From Chara braunii (lineage: Eukaryota; Streptophyta; Charophyceae; Charales; Characeae), in assembly GCA_003427395.1 (NCBI GenBank), contig BFEA01000005.1:4479123-4543122 (forward strand): a stretch of DNA of 64,000 nt, written 5' to 3'. A model generated the notes under the pieces. The model saw nothing but the letters and a program-made list of their open reading frames with translations, was not told the DNA's origin and ran no database searches. This document shows positions 44,401 to 55,881 of the stretch, piece after piece (position 1 is the stretch's first letter; each line of letters starts with the position of its first letter). Both the position numbers and the translations under genes were made by a program.

Positions 44401-45496
44401 TGAGGCCTGCTGCTACGACCTGCAGCGTATGCCTAGGCGAAGCGGATCTCAATGCAGATCTTGGTGGTAGTAGCGAACCTTCAAATGAGAACTTTGAAAA
44501 CTGAGGTGGGGCGGGTTTCGTGGGAACAGCCGCTGGGACAGCTTGCCGCACAGCCTGCATTGCGGAAGCCTCCCACTAGTGCACCGCCCTTGAGACCCGT
44601 TGTGCCAAAGGCACTGCCAAAGGCACAGTCCCCCATTCATTGGGCCCCATCGGGCTTGCTCACACTCACCCTCTCACAACAGATCGTGGATGGCGGACAG
44701 TGCATCCACGGCGACCTCCGCCACCCACGTTTTATTCCATCTCGTGGCTAGTTACCCACCGCCTCGCATGCACGCTGACCTTCGTCGGTCCGAGCGTCAA
44801 AACGTGCGGAGAAGAATTTTTGTCAGCCCCCAGAACACACAGGACCCCGAGCGGCCCCGTCGAAAGAGGCGCGTGCTCAAGATCCTTCACTGCCATGTCG
44901 GCCACCCGTATTTGGCAATGCGATAGCTGAGCCAGGCCCGTCGGCCTCGAAAGCGATCACCGAGCTAAACGCCTTAGAAAAACAAATAAATAGATAAATA
45001 AATGATAATAAAAATAAAAATAAACACCGCACGTCCCGCTGGCCCGCGACGCCGCGCACACCTAGGCTGCACTTGGTTGTGCCTCGCCGTCAATACCCCG
45101 AGCGCGCCGCTCACCCAGGCGAGGACCCTAGCTTCCTCTCGCGCAAGCCGTCACACAGGCAAGGCTGCACTGGCGTAACTTGCAGAAAACACGCCAAATA
45201 CCCTTGTAAGGGTATTTGGTTCGACAGCGGGCCTCTGGCTCCGCAACTTGAGTGCTTTCCCCTACTGCAACCCTGAATGCCTCTGCCACAGGTAAGTACC
45301 GGCCCTACAGGCCTACCAAACAAGCAAGTACCCTTGCAGGTCACACACACACTTATGCCGACAAGCACTCAGACAGGCACGCAAGTCAACAGGCACACAC
45401 ATACAGACTTAGAAAACACAGCATAATGTGGGAATCTCAAGAAGGCATCCATTCCATCGACAGAACTTCAGAAATCAACAGTGTTCCCCGTCCGAG
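44401..45496. other. unassigned intronic sequence with repeat R3, copy 2
   Basis: No gene recognised. Positions 45225-45420 match 30125-30305 (CCACAGGTAAGTACC followed by GGCCCTA and a CA-rich tail). A 10-bp-arm hairpin, AATACCCTTG with CAAGGGTATT split by TA, is at about 45197-45219. A very similar hairpin, ATACCCTTG-CAAGGGTAT, occurs at about 63589-63606. A short AAATAAATAGATAAATAAAT tract lies near 44985. Confidence 0.45.
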
Positions 45497-45892
45497 TTAG
45501 AGGCTCACCACACAAGCTGTCGAAAACCCGGTTTTCGACAATTTTGCATCGCCACACAGACTTTCGAAGAATTGCGGCTCAAAAAACTTTCGACAGGTGT
45601 CAAAATGGTCCTTTCGACAGCCGCCCTCCAGCAACCATTTCCCTCCGCCTGCAGGTGACGGAATTTCGACAGTGCCCGGCCGACCTTTCGAAAATTGCGT
45701 TCACATTTGCGTTGTCAGGGACTGTTTCGTCAACTTCCGTGAAACCCGTTCGCCTGGCCATGACCAAAAACTTCGCCCCTCAACATCCTGTGTGGCGAAG
45801 GGGTGATAAACTGTCGACGGCGGACTTTAGAATTTTTTCTGACACCTGTCGAAACTTTTTGAGTTCCAACAGCCTGTGTGGCGAGCCTCTTA
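45497..45892. mobile_element. 390-bp inverted-repeat MITE with TTA duplication (Harbinger-like)
   Basis: The left end GAGGCTCACCACACAAGCTG (45500) and the reverse complement of the right end, GAGGCTCGCCACACAGGCTG (to 45889), match at 18 of 20. Homology extends inward through (a/t)TTTCGACAGGTGTCA. TTA flanks both sides (45497-45499 and 45890-45892). A 3-bp TTA/TWA duplication is the usual PIF/Harbinger signature. No transposase is present, so this is a non-autonomous foldback element inside intron 1. Confidence 0.82.
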
Positions 45893-45984
45893 TTGCGAGT
45901 CAATACATTATCTACTTGTTGCAATCATCATCAAAATCATGTGTGACAGCCTGTTGGCTTTCTAATCACCTGAGATGACCTGAC

Positions 45985-46935
45985 TGGAAAAAGTGCGACA
46001 GCGTCGGGTACATATGGTGCATGCAAATGTGCAGGCATGCCAGGTGGGACGTACCCGGGTGCCACTTTCTCGAAAGCCATCCAAGCAAATTGGGCCTCGC
46101 ATGCCACCCTTCACCACACGTGGAGGCGTGTTAGGAGGGATGTACACAGGTGTCGTCTTGCTGAAATCCATCCAGGCAAATCGGGGCTTGCATGCAACCC
46201 GTTTTGTCTAGGCGGGTTCATGTGTTGTATGCATGCCTGCAAGCACGTCGAGCAGGTTATAGGCATCGGGCAAATCAGACCTCGCATGTCAATCCGTTTT
46301 GCCTAGATGGATTTCGGGGCAAAACGACACTTTGCGATGCATCCAGGCATATAGGCGCATCGGGCAGGAAGTACCCACGTACCGTTTTGCCCAAGTTCCA
46401 TGAGGCAAAGCAGGTTGCATGCGGGGCCTGATTTGCCTGGATGCATTCCGGCCAAGACCGCACCTAAGTATGTCCTGCCCCATTTTGCTTGGATGGATTT
46501 CGGGGCAAAATGACACCCTGTAAAGCACGCAGGCGTGCAAGGAGGGATGATGTCATGTGTTGTTTCGCCCAAAATCCATCCATGCAAAGCAGGCCTCGCA
46601 TGCAACCCATTTTGCGTAAATGGAATTCGGAGCAACATGTCACCTCACATGCAACCTATTTTGCGTAGATGGATTTCGGAGCAACATGGCACCTCACATG
46701 CAACCTGTCTTGACTAGATGGATTTCAGGCAAAATGGCACCCTATGGTGGATGCAAGCATGCAAACGCATTGGGTGGGATGTCCCCAGATGTCGTGTTGC
46801 CAAAACTCCATCTAGGCAAATCTGGCCTCGCATGCAACCCGTTTCGCCTAGATGGATTTCGAGGGTCAAAATGGCACCTCGCATGCAACTCGTTTTGACT
46901 GGATGGATTTCGCACGAAAACGGCACATCCGGTGT
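45985..46935. repeat. diverged satellite, mixed-orientation units with GATGGATTTCGG core
   Basis: Roughly 55-70-bp and ~120-bp spaced copies share TTTTGCCTAGATGGATTTCGG(g/a)GCAAAA(t/c)GGCACC, then TCGCATGCAACCCGTTTTG. Clear units occur near 46190, 46290, 46475, 46600, 46660, 46710, 46840 and 46900. Interspersed segments carry the complement (CCATC(c/t)(a/t)GGCAAA), so units occur in both orientations. Long frames here are periodic artefacts. GCATGC palindromes recur throughout. Confidence 0.85.
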
Positions 46936-47527
46936 GTTTCTGCAAAACGCCTGAGAAAGGTACTGGGTTGGGATATAGATGAGAGTTGAGCACTGGGACT
47001 GGGTAAGAAGGGAATTTCGATATTTAAATTGGGTACAGATGAAATTCTTACAAAAAGAGAATGTGCAACACTTTGTTCTGCCACTCAAAGAAGTTGGGGC
47101 CAGTTTTCAGAGCCAAGCTAACTCGAGCCTCTAACGACCCTGTGGTCATTCGATCAAGTCAGTATCAGCACCCCATTCGCCAAGCTTTCCTTTCCTGATG
47201 GGCATGGGGCTGTCAGTAGTCACAACATTGCATTGCACACTCAAATCCCCTTCCCTACTGCTGAAAATAGGCGTCAGCGTTGTATTCGGGTAAACCTGCA
47301 GTCACCCTTGCCGACCCGAAGCTCAGAAGTTACCAGCCGATAACACGCACGGTCACTGTGCAACTTGGCAGGCTCAAGAAAACCATACCAAGTCAATGTA
47401 ACTCCAAACCGGCCGACCTCGATCAGTTGGGATCTACTCGGCGTACCCAGTCCTGCAGGCCCTCAATGTCGGGCAACAAAATTTGCCCATGCCCAAAAAC
47501 AGGCTGGCAAAATTGCGGGTGTACCCA
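46936..47527. other. unassigned intronic sequence outside the element D 3' LTR
   Basis: No gene recognised. A stretch near 46995-47050 (CTGGGACTGGGTA … GGGTACAGATG(a/c)AATT) resembles 57725-57790 beyond the other end of element D, in the same orientation. Confidence 0.4.
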
Positions 47528-48605
47528 TGTAAGGAACCCGACTGTTCATCACTTGTTGGAGTGCTTCAGATCACATGCGTAGACACAGATTTCACAGATT
47601 GCAATATCTCACACATAGCTCAATAGAAGACGAATGAGAACCAGAAAGCTCAACTCAAAATATCATAGCCAGATTAGAAGAGGGAAACGTGAGTCCAAAA
47701 ATGTATAGCGTTGAACAGAGTTACAAGTACTCTTCAATCAATTACGAGTTCCAAGCGTGGCAGTCTTTCAATGCCAACTGCCAATTGTCAACAACAGCGT
47801 CCAATAGGTAATTATCTCTATAGCTCTCTCCTCCCCCTCTTGTCTGCTTTCTTCTCTCTCTCCCTCTATGTCTATAGTCCTGGTCTACTCACACTCATCA
47901 TGCATGCACACTCCCTATCACACGAGGATCTACTCTGAATACTACTCACTGGTACTCCTACTACTAACCTTTCTAATGCTACTAACTTCTATTGGCGCAG
48001 CTATGGCTGCTTTCCTCCGCCAGCGCCCAGCTCCCTTCTTCTTCCTTAGCGCAGCTCTCTAGCCTGCACAGTTCACTAGCATTCTGGCGCACAAGTGCCT
48101 TAGCACTTCCACCCTCTCATGCCAATAAGTCTCTGTCGAATGAGGAGGTTGGCCAGTCCTTTATACTACTAGACTGGTCTGGCGAGGTCTACTTTCAGCC
48201 TCCCTCGGCCTGGGACTCTTCCCTAGTACCTGTTGTTGCAAAGTGTGTGTCCCAATACCCTTTCCCATGGTCTGCTGGTGTTGTGGCCGTTGGGTCTGTC
48301 TTTTGGACTCCTAAACTGAATCAGACGTGACCCTCGGAACTGTGACTGGCTTGGGACTGTGACCTTTGACTTAGTATTGAACAGACATGACCTTATCTTT
48401 AGCACTAAAACAAAACGTAGTGTCTGTTCGTCCAGGACCTGACTATGACTTTCCACACGACTTTTCCTTTTCCTTTGGATGCGACCTTTGCCTCAAAGTA
48501 CTAATCTTTTGGAACACTACACATAAAATTAAGTTCTGGCCGTCGGGCCCCATTATGTTGGAGTACTCATTTGGGGTCTGAATCGTAAAGGCCCTTTTAC
48601 TCTCA
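47528..48605 (-). mobile_element. 3' LTR of gypsy element D (LTR family A)
   Basis: The 1078-bp LTR starts (minus) TGAGAGTAAAAGGGCC and ends GGTTCCTTACA. It is homologous to the LTRs at 12821-13890 and 56734-57573. It follows the Pol stop and a GAGGACTTTGAAATTAGGCCGG trailer. Confidence 0.88.
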
Positions 48606-48638
48606 CCGGCCTAATTTCAAAGTCCTCTGAGAAAGTTC

Positions 48639-49620
48639 TTATCTGTCCACGATGTTGATTCCTTTTTTTACTCGCTCATAGGCGGATACGATATGCGGTG
48701 CTGATTCAATTAGCTCTTCTCTGGTATACCAACGATCTTCACTTTGATCTTGATATGCAAATCTGACTTTGTACTTTCGTTGAGGTCTACACCTACGTCC
48801 AATTTGAACAACGCTTTCACCAACGACTTTATCCGCGTCATATTTACCATCCACACTTGGAGGAATCGCTGATTTGCGGTTGGGAAACACTTCATTAGTT
48901 ATGCAAGGTAAGAGCTTTGACACGTGAAACACCAGGTAAGTATGTAGGTGTAGAGGAATTTCAATCATGTAGGAGGAATTGTCCACGTCTCCTATCACAT
49001 CCAATGCTTACCATGGTCCTCTGTAGGCGGATAACAACTTATGAGAGATGTTTTCTTCTGGGACAAACTCTTTAGACTTAACCCACACAAGATCGCCTAC
49101 AGTAAACTGAAAAGGTCTTATGTGCTTTTTTGCCTGTTCAACCATCTGATGTTGCGCTTTGACTATATTCTCTTTTACCTTTTCTAGAACTTTTTGGTAT
49201 TGCATTGCAAATTCTCGTGTTCCCAACGAAAGTTTGTGTACTTGATTCGGGTTCAAACAATCTATAGGTGTGCGGGGATGCCATCCCAGATGCAACTCCA
49301 TCGGAGTTCTGCAAGTAGATAAGCGTACAGAGTTGTTATAGGCACTAACAACTTTGGGCAAATGCTCATCCTAGTCAATCTGGTCGGGACGAATGTACAT
49401 ACGTAATGTCTGCTGCAGAATCTTGTTCATTTGCTCAGTCTGCCCATTCGTCTCAGGGTGTCGCCCTGACGACATTGTCAATTTAAAGCCATAAACATTC
49501 ATCAATTGCCGTCATTATTCACTTGTGAACCACGAGTCTCTGTCACTAACTATAATTAAAGGATGTCCATAATCTTTCACCCAGCGGTTAAAGAATTCTG
49601 AAATTACCTAAACAGTTCTA
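48639..49620 (-). pseudogene. integrase core end and chromodomain-like terminus of element D
   Basis: The frame 49361-49008 holds the end of the integrase core and barrel (RTPMELHLGWHPRTP, FTVGDLVWVKSKEF). The frame 49004-48639 carries PLHLHTYLVFHVSKLLP and a chromodomain-like end (KYKVRFAYQDQSEDRWYTR), with a stop at about 48639. The D,D,E core between 49620 and 49400 has frame breaks. On the minus strand, SDRDSWFT is recognisable near 49545 and QTNGQTEQMNK near 49440, so the second D and the E appear present. Confidence 0.82.
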
Positions 49621-50802
49621 GCTTCCGAAGGTAATGCTACAAAGACAACAAATTTACTAAATCTGTCAACAATCACCATGATTTGGGTCTTCCGATTCCT
49701 TCTTTTCACCTTTGTGTCCATAAAATCAATAGACACAGAGTCTCCTGGACCTGTTTGGATAGGCAAAGGCTTAAGGAGACCAAGGGGAGGTTGTGTGGTG
49801 CTCTTGTTTCGTTGGCACACTTGACAACCTTGCACATACGCGATGCAATCGGGCTTCATTCGAGGCCAGGTGTAGGAACGCAGAAGATTAGCATAGGTCT
49901 TCTTCCACCCGCAATAGCCTTCTGTATCATGGCACTCCCCCAAGATCATACTTTTAATCTCTTCCATATCCGGAATACAAAGCCTATCATGCATATTTGT
50001 TTTTTCAAACAATAGTCGAGTTACACGATAGTTAGGAAACTCTCGTGGCACTTCTTGAATTCGTTGTAACATAGCGCCATAGACAGGATCAGTAGAATAC
50101 GCATTTCTAATCGTATCTTGCATATCGGTGCCTACATCTAAATATGTTACAATAGCACTGAAAAAGTCAGATCTTCGACTCAAAGCGTCGACAACAACAT
50201 TGTATTTCCCCTTTACTGGCTTTAGTTCAAAGTCATACTGATCAATTTCCGTAGCCCATCTTGTCAACTTAGGTGTCATGCGGGCTTTTATTTTTAGCCA
50301 GCGAAGTGTCTCATGGTCAGTACACTTTGAAATGGCGTCCGTGGAGATAGTGTCGCCAATAATCCAAGGCTTCCCAGAGAGCAAACAACTCTCTTTCATA
50401 TATGGAAGCTGCGACCTTCTCACTAGGCAGTCGTCGGGACATAAACTCAACAGGCCTGTATCCATTCCCATCATCTTGTTGGAATACAGCGCCTATCCCA
50501 TACTGGCAAGGAAGGATCAGCGACCTTCAAGACCGGATAATTGATCAAGCACTTCCAAATTGTTTCCTTCTTTAACAGTCTACGAAGGGGAGGAACGATT
50601 ATCATGAAGTGTTTAACAAATTTTCGATAATAGTTAGCCAACCCAAGGAACGACCGCAATTTTATCAACGTGCGGAGGTTGGGCCAATCTCGAATGGCTG
50701 CAATCTTTGTGTCTTCCGGTTTGATTTCTTTTCCATCAAGCACATGCCCCAAATACAATACCTGACATTTTGCCCATTCACACTTCTTGGGGTTCAACTT
50801 AA
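49608..50802 (-). pseudogene. RT thumb, RNase H and integrase zinc finger of element D
   Basis: The minus frames at about 50800-50471 and 50474-49608 encode KCEWAKCQVLYLGHVLDG and LRSFLGLANYYRKFV, then RNase H with TDHETLRWLKIKARM (about 50330). They end with the integrase zinc-binding region (ILGECHDTEGYCG … VQGCQVCQRNKS), where the second histidine position reads Y-C, and the first core aspartate (SIDFMDTK). Upstream, the RT palm is separated by the TTAA-flanked insertion at 50803-51409. Confidence 0.87.
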
Positions 50803-51413
50803 ACCACCGGTTCCCCCCGCCACCGAAAACCCCTAGTCCCTGTGAGTTAGGGTCGGGTTGTACGGAGGGGCGACGACCATACGGAGGCGCCGGCTTGTAC
50901 GAAGGCCGACGGGTCCAATCCCGCCATTTTGCAAGCGGCAACTTTGCCGATTTTTGGTGCTCACAAAAAACCATCAAAATGTCTAAAAATTTGAAGGGCC
51001 GTAGATTAGGTTGTGATCTTTCAGGGAAAAATATCAAAAAAATAAATAAATCATTTTGACGGTGAAATATTCGTCACGCTCATTTGGTTTATTTTCGATT
51101 TTTGTCCAATCCCGCCATTTTGCAAGCGGCAACTTTGCCAATTTTTCGGGCTCGGAAAAAACCATCAAAATATCTGAAAATTTAAGGGTCCATAGATTAG
51201 GTCGTGATCTTTCAAGAAAAAAATATCAGGAAAAAAAAAAATCATTTTGACGGTGAAATATTCGTCACGCCGATTTGGTTTATTTTTGATTTTTGTCGCA
51301 AATTTCGTACGGAGGCCCGCCAGGTTTTCCACGTTGTACTACCGGTACCCGTCGTGAAACGGCGCTACCGGTACCCTTGAGGTTTTATGACGTCAAAAGG
51401 ACCGGTGGTTTAA
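50799..51413. mobile_element. 607-bp TTAA-flanked inverted-repeat element (piggyBac-like MITE) in RT
   Basis: The ends are ACCACCGGT (50803-50811) and ACCGGTGGT (51401-51409), each bordered by TTAA (50799-50802 and 51410-51413). Removing the element plus one TTAA joins the RT reading frame precisely: LREAKVKLNPKKCEW on the minus strand, aligning with LRETNFKINAKKCEW of the sister at about 27077. Inside, a roughly 190-bp unit beginning GTCCAATCCCGCCATTTTGC is present twice in tandem (about 50913 and 51103). No transposase frame exists. TTAA targeting suggests piggyBac or a similar superfamily. Confidence 0.88.
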
Positions 51414-53250
51414 CCTTTGCCTCACGCAACTAATTTAGCACAAGTCGAAGATACTCACAATGTTCGTTCAATTTCTTACTGAAAATCAAAATATCATCGA
51501 GATATATTACAACAAATTTATCAAGCCACTCACAAAAATGTTCATTCATCGTTTGCTGAAAGGTTGCAGTTGCATTAGTAAGACCAAAGGGCAACACTAC
51601 AAACCCATAGTGCCCATACCTTGTGCGAAACGTAGTCTTGTATTGGTCCTCTGGCTCGACCTCAATCTGATGGTAGCCAGACTTCAAATCAATCTTTGTG
51701 AAGTACTTGCACCCCTGAACCCTATCCAACAAATCATCAATCCTTGGCAATTGCTGCATTTTTAACTGTTATCTCATTCAAGCTTCTATAATCTATACAC
51801 ATGCGAACCCCGTCATCTTTGTTTGGCACAAATAACACTGGCGCACCATAGGGCGAGGAGCTAGGTCTTATCCATCCTTTTTCCACCAACTCGTCTAACT
51901 CGGTTCGCAATTCATCCAACTCTTTGGGTGACATCCTGTAGACTGGGCCCTTAGGAATCTGACTTCCTAATATAATCTCTATGCGATGCTTTATGGGTCG
52001 TTCTACCACACCGCTTGGAGCCTCTGCCACATCTACAAATTCTTTCATAATTTTCTCCACTTCTGGGGACTTTGCCTCCTCCTTATTTTCACCTTCCTTG
52101 ACTGGGCACACATATGTCACAAACACTTTATCATATAGGTTATGTTTCTTTACATGGCGGGCGAACGCGGGGGCACTCATGCAACAATGAGCTAAGCTAC
52201 TTTCCTTACCTGATTCATGATACAAACGGATTTTCTTTTTTCCACCTTGCAGGTTAGGGAGCCAACACTCATGTGACCCCAATTTCACATCTACATCTAC
52301 AGCTTCCCCCCAATCTGTGCCTAAGAGAATGTCAAAAGGGAGACTATCTTCCACCAAAATAGTCAGAGAGTGGAGAACGCGTTCCACCTTCCCCTCTGCC
52401 TCGAGCCGAAAGTATGTCATGATCCCCTCGACATATTTGTCCATCACAATTTCACTACTATTTCCTAATTTACTTACTGCGGGCTCATCTAATTGCTTTA
52501 CCTTTAGCCCAAGACGCAGCTTTTGCAAACCTTTCTTACTTATATAGTTGCGTGTTGACCCGCTATCAATCATTCCACCTACTCTTACTTTATTAACTTC
52601 TAGCTCTGCAATTATTACCTGTCCCTTATGCTTTTTCATCTCGGTCCAGGCTTTGTGACGAGTGGCCAACTCATCACCTATGCCAGCGAGGGATCCACCT
52701 AAAGAGGTACACACACTAACTACCTCTGGACAATTAACTAGGTGCGGACCGTCTTCCTTTTCAATTTCTACCAAAAAAACTTCGGACGGGAGGATGTTCG
52801 CCTGTCTACATCCAAAGTTCCTGTAGAGGCAACTGAAACCCCTACTGGTTGTTCCCTTTTGAAACCTTGTAATCTGGACAGTAGGGAACAATGTGGTTGG
52901 GTCACCACACTTGAGACACTGGTCAACATCTTTTCTATCTTGCCAAACCTTTTCTGTAATCCCCAACTTTTCCCAAGGTCTGCCTTCTGGCAAACCGGGA
53001 TGGGGTGGATATGGCTTGTCCCAATTTCCATACCGCGTGCCTCTTCCTCTACCCCACGTGAAGTTGAAACCTCGACCACCTTGCGAGGGACCATTGCCCC
53101 TTCCACCCACGTAATAGCTACCTTCGCCACCACCCCTCTGGTGTCGGGTCCTCTCCCTCCATGTCCTCGGCCTCCTCTTCCTCGACCACGGCCTCTTCCT
53201 TGTCGCCCTCCCCCGCAGGTTGCAACGGCCGCGTAGTACCCCTCCACTGT
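51414..53250 (-). pseudogene. gag tail, protease and RT palm of element D
   Basis: The frame 53110-51737 is open for 457 codons. It starts with a G/R-rich gag tail and a nucleocapsid knuckle that has kept only C-X2-C ([15 protein letters not shown] and last C lost). An intact protease follows: [15 protein letters not shown] at about 52567, and [14 protein letters not shown] fingers come next ([15 protein letters not shown]). After one frameshift near 51750, the palm frame 51759-51430 carries FGLTNATATFQ and VVIYLDDILIF, with YLDD near 51480. An in-frame TAG follows LVLN just before the TTAA insertion. Except for the knuckle and shifts it is well preserved. Confidence 0.9.
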
Positions 53251-53363
53251 ACCGTTGGGTGCTCCCTCCAGACCATAGTCTATTTGATCATAGAAGATAG
53301 TCTGACACCTTCTTCAAAGGTCAGAAGGTTCCCAAGTATATTCCCTAAGATTGTGTGATTATG

Positions 53364-54600
53364 TCACTTCTTTCCTGCTTGCAGATCTTTACAATAGTGG
53401 CAATAGTTTGCTTCTGCCAGGAAGCCAGCATGATCTATTGCGATCTTGCTAAACTTCTCATATGTCATCCCCTCTTCTTTGGTACGGGGATACAATTGAG
53501 TACGGAGTGGGTTGAGTAGTGCTCTAGCAAAATTATTCAGAATCTGAGTTGGGGTGAGTCCATATTCAGCGCACTGCAAGAGTTCATCCATAGTACCCTT
53601 GAGTGCAGACGCACTCTTCCACTTCCTATCTACAATGTTAAGAATCAGCATTTTGGTTCCCCGGGCTCGATTTTTGTCCTCAAATCTTTCCCAAATAGCT
53701 TTAAAGAAGTCTTCAATTCGCGTTTGTTGGGAGTATTCCACCATGGATTGGCAACCTGCTTCTTTCTGCAAGGAGATTGCAAAACTCATGGCATCTTCAA
53801 CCATACACGAACTGGCCTTCAGGACTCTGTCCCAATACAGTATGCTTTGCCCATAGACATAGGACTCAACTGCCGCAATCCAATTCAATACACTTTCTTC
53901 CTTTTTGCCCGTGTAAGTCCACGACACTTTTACTTTATTACATCCCCTGATTCCGCTTGTTGCACTCCCTTTTTCTTGTCTCCATCTCCACCATCTCCAT
54001 CTCCGTCTCTTCCATCTCCTCCGCCGCCACCCATTAGTTTCTTTACTTCGGCGGGGTCAAATAATAATTTTTTGCTTATTTGTTCTTTTATTTTTTCTAC
54101 ACAGGCTATTATATGTTTATCTACTTCCTCTGCAGATCTCTGCAGGAAAGCGTTCCAGACGCCCTCAAATTCAAACTGGTGGTGTTCAACTTTCTACAGT
54201 TGCTTTGACAACGCAGCGAGCTGTTTGTTGGTGTGGAGGAGGGTATCGGTGAGGAGGGACAGTCGTTCATCTGTAGCAACTTGTTTTTCCTTTTGCTCTT
54301 GCAATTGCTATTGAAACCTCTCCCCCTCTTCCTTCAGTATTTTCTTTTCTTCAAATTCCTGCCTTTTCGCAACCACCATTTCATTATTTAGTTCTGCCTT
54401 CTTTTCTTGTAGCACGATTTCTTGCTGTGGCCAATTTTGCAACAAAGATATCCCTCTCTTTCTCCGATTCAACAAACATTTATGTCTTATAGCCAAATTG
54501 GTCCAACCAGTTCATAGTTTCCAGCTCTATACATATGCCATAAGTTTCACTGGTCTCACCCCTTTCTGTCCAGCGTCTGTACAATCTTTCACCATTCTTT
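53364..54600 (-). pseudogene. gag central part of element D
   Basis: The capsid frame 53927-53364 (WTYTGKKEESVLNWIAAVESYVYGQ … KEEGMTYEKFSKIAIDHAGFL) is uninterrupted and closely matches element A gag at 24330-24890. A coiled-coil frame (EEKKILKEEGERFQ) lies at 54496-54308. The link between these parts is frame-broken. At about 54600 homology stops and a foreign repeat (family I) begins; gag continues at 55540. Confidence 0.85.
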
Positions 54601-55540
54601 GGTGTAACCTCTTCTTCTTTGCAAGGAAGATGAGCAATAGCGAACATAAGCAATCAAACAGCATCATACGCATGAGACCAGATAGTCGTGACCTCGAACC
54701 AAAAGCATTATTGCTTCACGAGTTTCACCAAATAAGAGCACACCAAAAGCTCATAATTGACAATGCTGGAATAGACTCATCATCATCATCAACGAAAAAC
54801 CGATGTTGTTATCCTATCTGGCGCTCGGCGCCCAGACTACAGATGGCAGATCCTATCTAGCCTACTCCACAATGCCGCTGATGACGTCAACAGCTCCCCG
54901 AAGTACGAGCAGATCTCGGCCAATGCCGCACGCTTCAAGCACCAGGTATGTCTCTCGTATCACTCACAACCTCGTTCCCCAACTCACAGATGCCACTTGC
55001 ACCCAAGGACCACCATGCATCCCATGCAGCATACAGCAGTGCAGCTCAGCTATGGCTGCCTGCTCCTTCCAGCTCGCCCATGAGCCTGGCAGGCAATAGC
55101 AGCAGCGCTTGTGCACAAAGCAGCCAGCGCCCGAGTGCCGAATGCATAGGCTGGCCCTTTCCTAAATGGAAATGGCCAGCCCACTTGCGTGCAGCCTGGC
55201 TGTGTTGGGTTCCTGCCCAGAAGCTTCCGATAGGCCCAGGGAGGCTGAGCCTCAAACCAAACGAATCAGGCCCAGGGCCACCAACAGTTACCCGGGCCCA
55301 GCTGCCCGCTGTCTGAGTTGGGCCTATGCTGCGTATCTCGCCCAGGGCCTGACTTAGATACAGTCGATAAAGGAGGCCAGGGCCTGGGCGCCTTCAACCA
55401 ACTGGCGCTACGCAACTGCCTGAATTTTCCCCAGTTGCGAAGTAGTCAAAAATAGGCCTCTTTTCGTCTGTCGGGGTCTGCCTTCACTTAGGGCGGCCGA
55501 CCAGTTGCAAGTAGGGGCCCAGTAGGGCTTATCGAGGCCT
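54600..55540 (+). mobile_element. repeat family I, copy 2, inserted in gag of element D
   Basis: About 940 bp interrupts gag between the N-terminal coiled coil and the central part. It contains CTGGCGCTCGGCGCCCAG (54818), ACCAGGTATGTCTCTCGTATCAC (about 54940) and a CAGCTATGGCTGCCTGC block (about 55050). All are shared with the inverted copy around 31.9-32.2 kb. It may be a solo LTR or a small non-autonomous element. The ends and any target duplication were not resolved. Confidence 0.65.
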
Positions 55541-55881
55541 ATGCCGCATCTTCTTCTTCTTCTTCTTCAACCGCCTTCAATTCTTCCTGCAGCTTTCTTT
55601 CTTTCTCCTTCATTTCTTTTTCTAAATTTTCTCTTTCCTCCTTTATTTTTTTTACCTCTTCTTCTTTTTGTTTCTTTTTTAATTCTCTCTTTCTGCTTCT
55701 CTGCCATGCGGCGATCCACTTCTGCCTGTTCTGCCGCAGACAGCCCTTCCTTCATCTTGCCTGATCTCATCATCATATGGGAGGAGCACACCCTCCCGAA
55801 GCAAAGGGGGAAGAAGAGGTTGTACAATGGCCCCAACAGAATGGAGAGGGCCACCATACCGAACATCGGATAATCATCCAT
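55541..55881 (-). pseudogene. gag N-terminus of element D
   Basis: The start ATG is at 55881 (MDDYPMFGMVALSILLGPLY), with a hydrophobic segment like that of element A gag at 23136. The conserved FGRVC-S-MMMRS block follows, then the start of the K/E coiled coil. The frame ends at the family I insertion near 55541. Confidence 0.87.

Noticed and set aside
46303-46638. A 111-codon frame with repeated PKSIQAKWG-like phrases
   Set aside because: The periodicity comes from the satellite units; the frame has no start context or family match.
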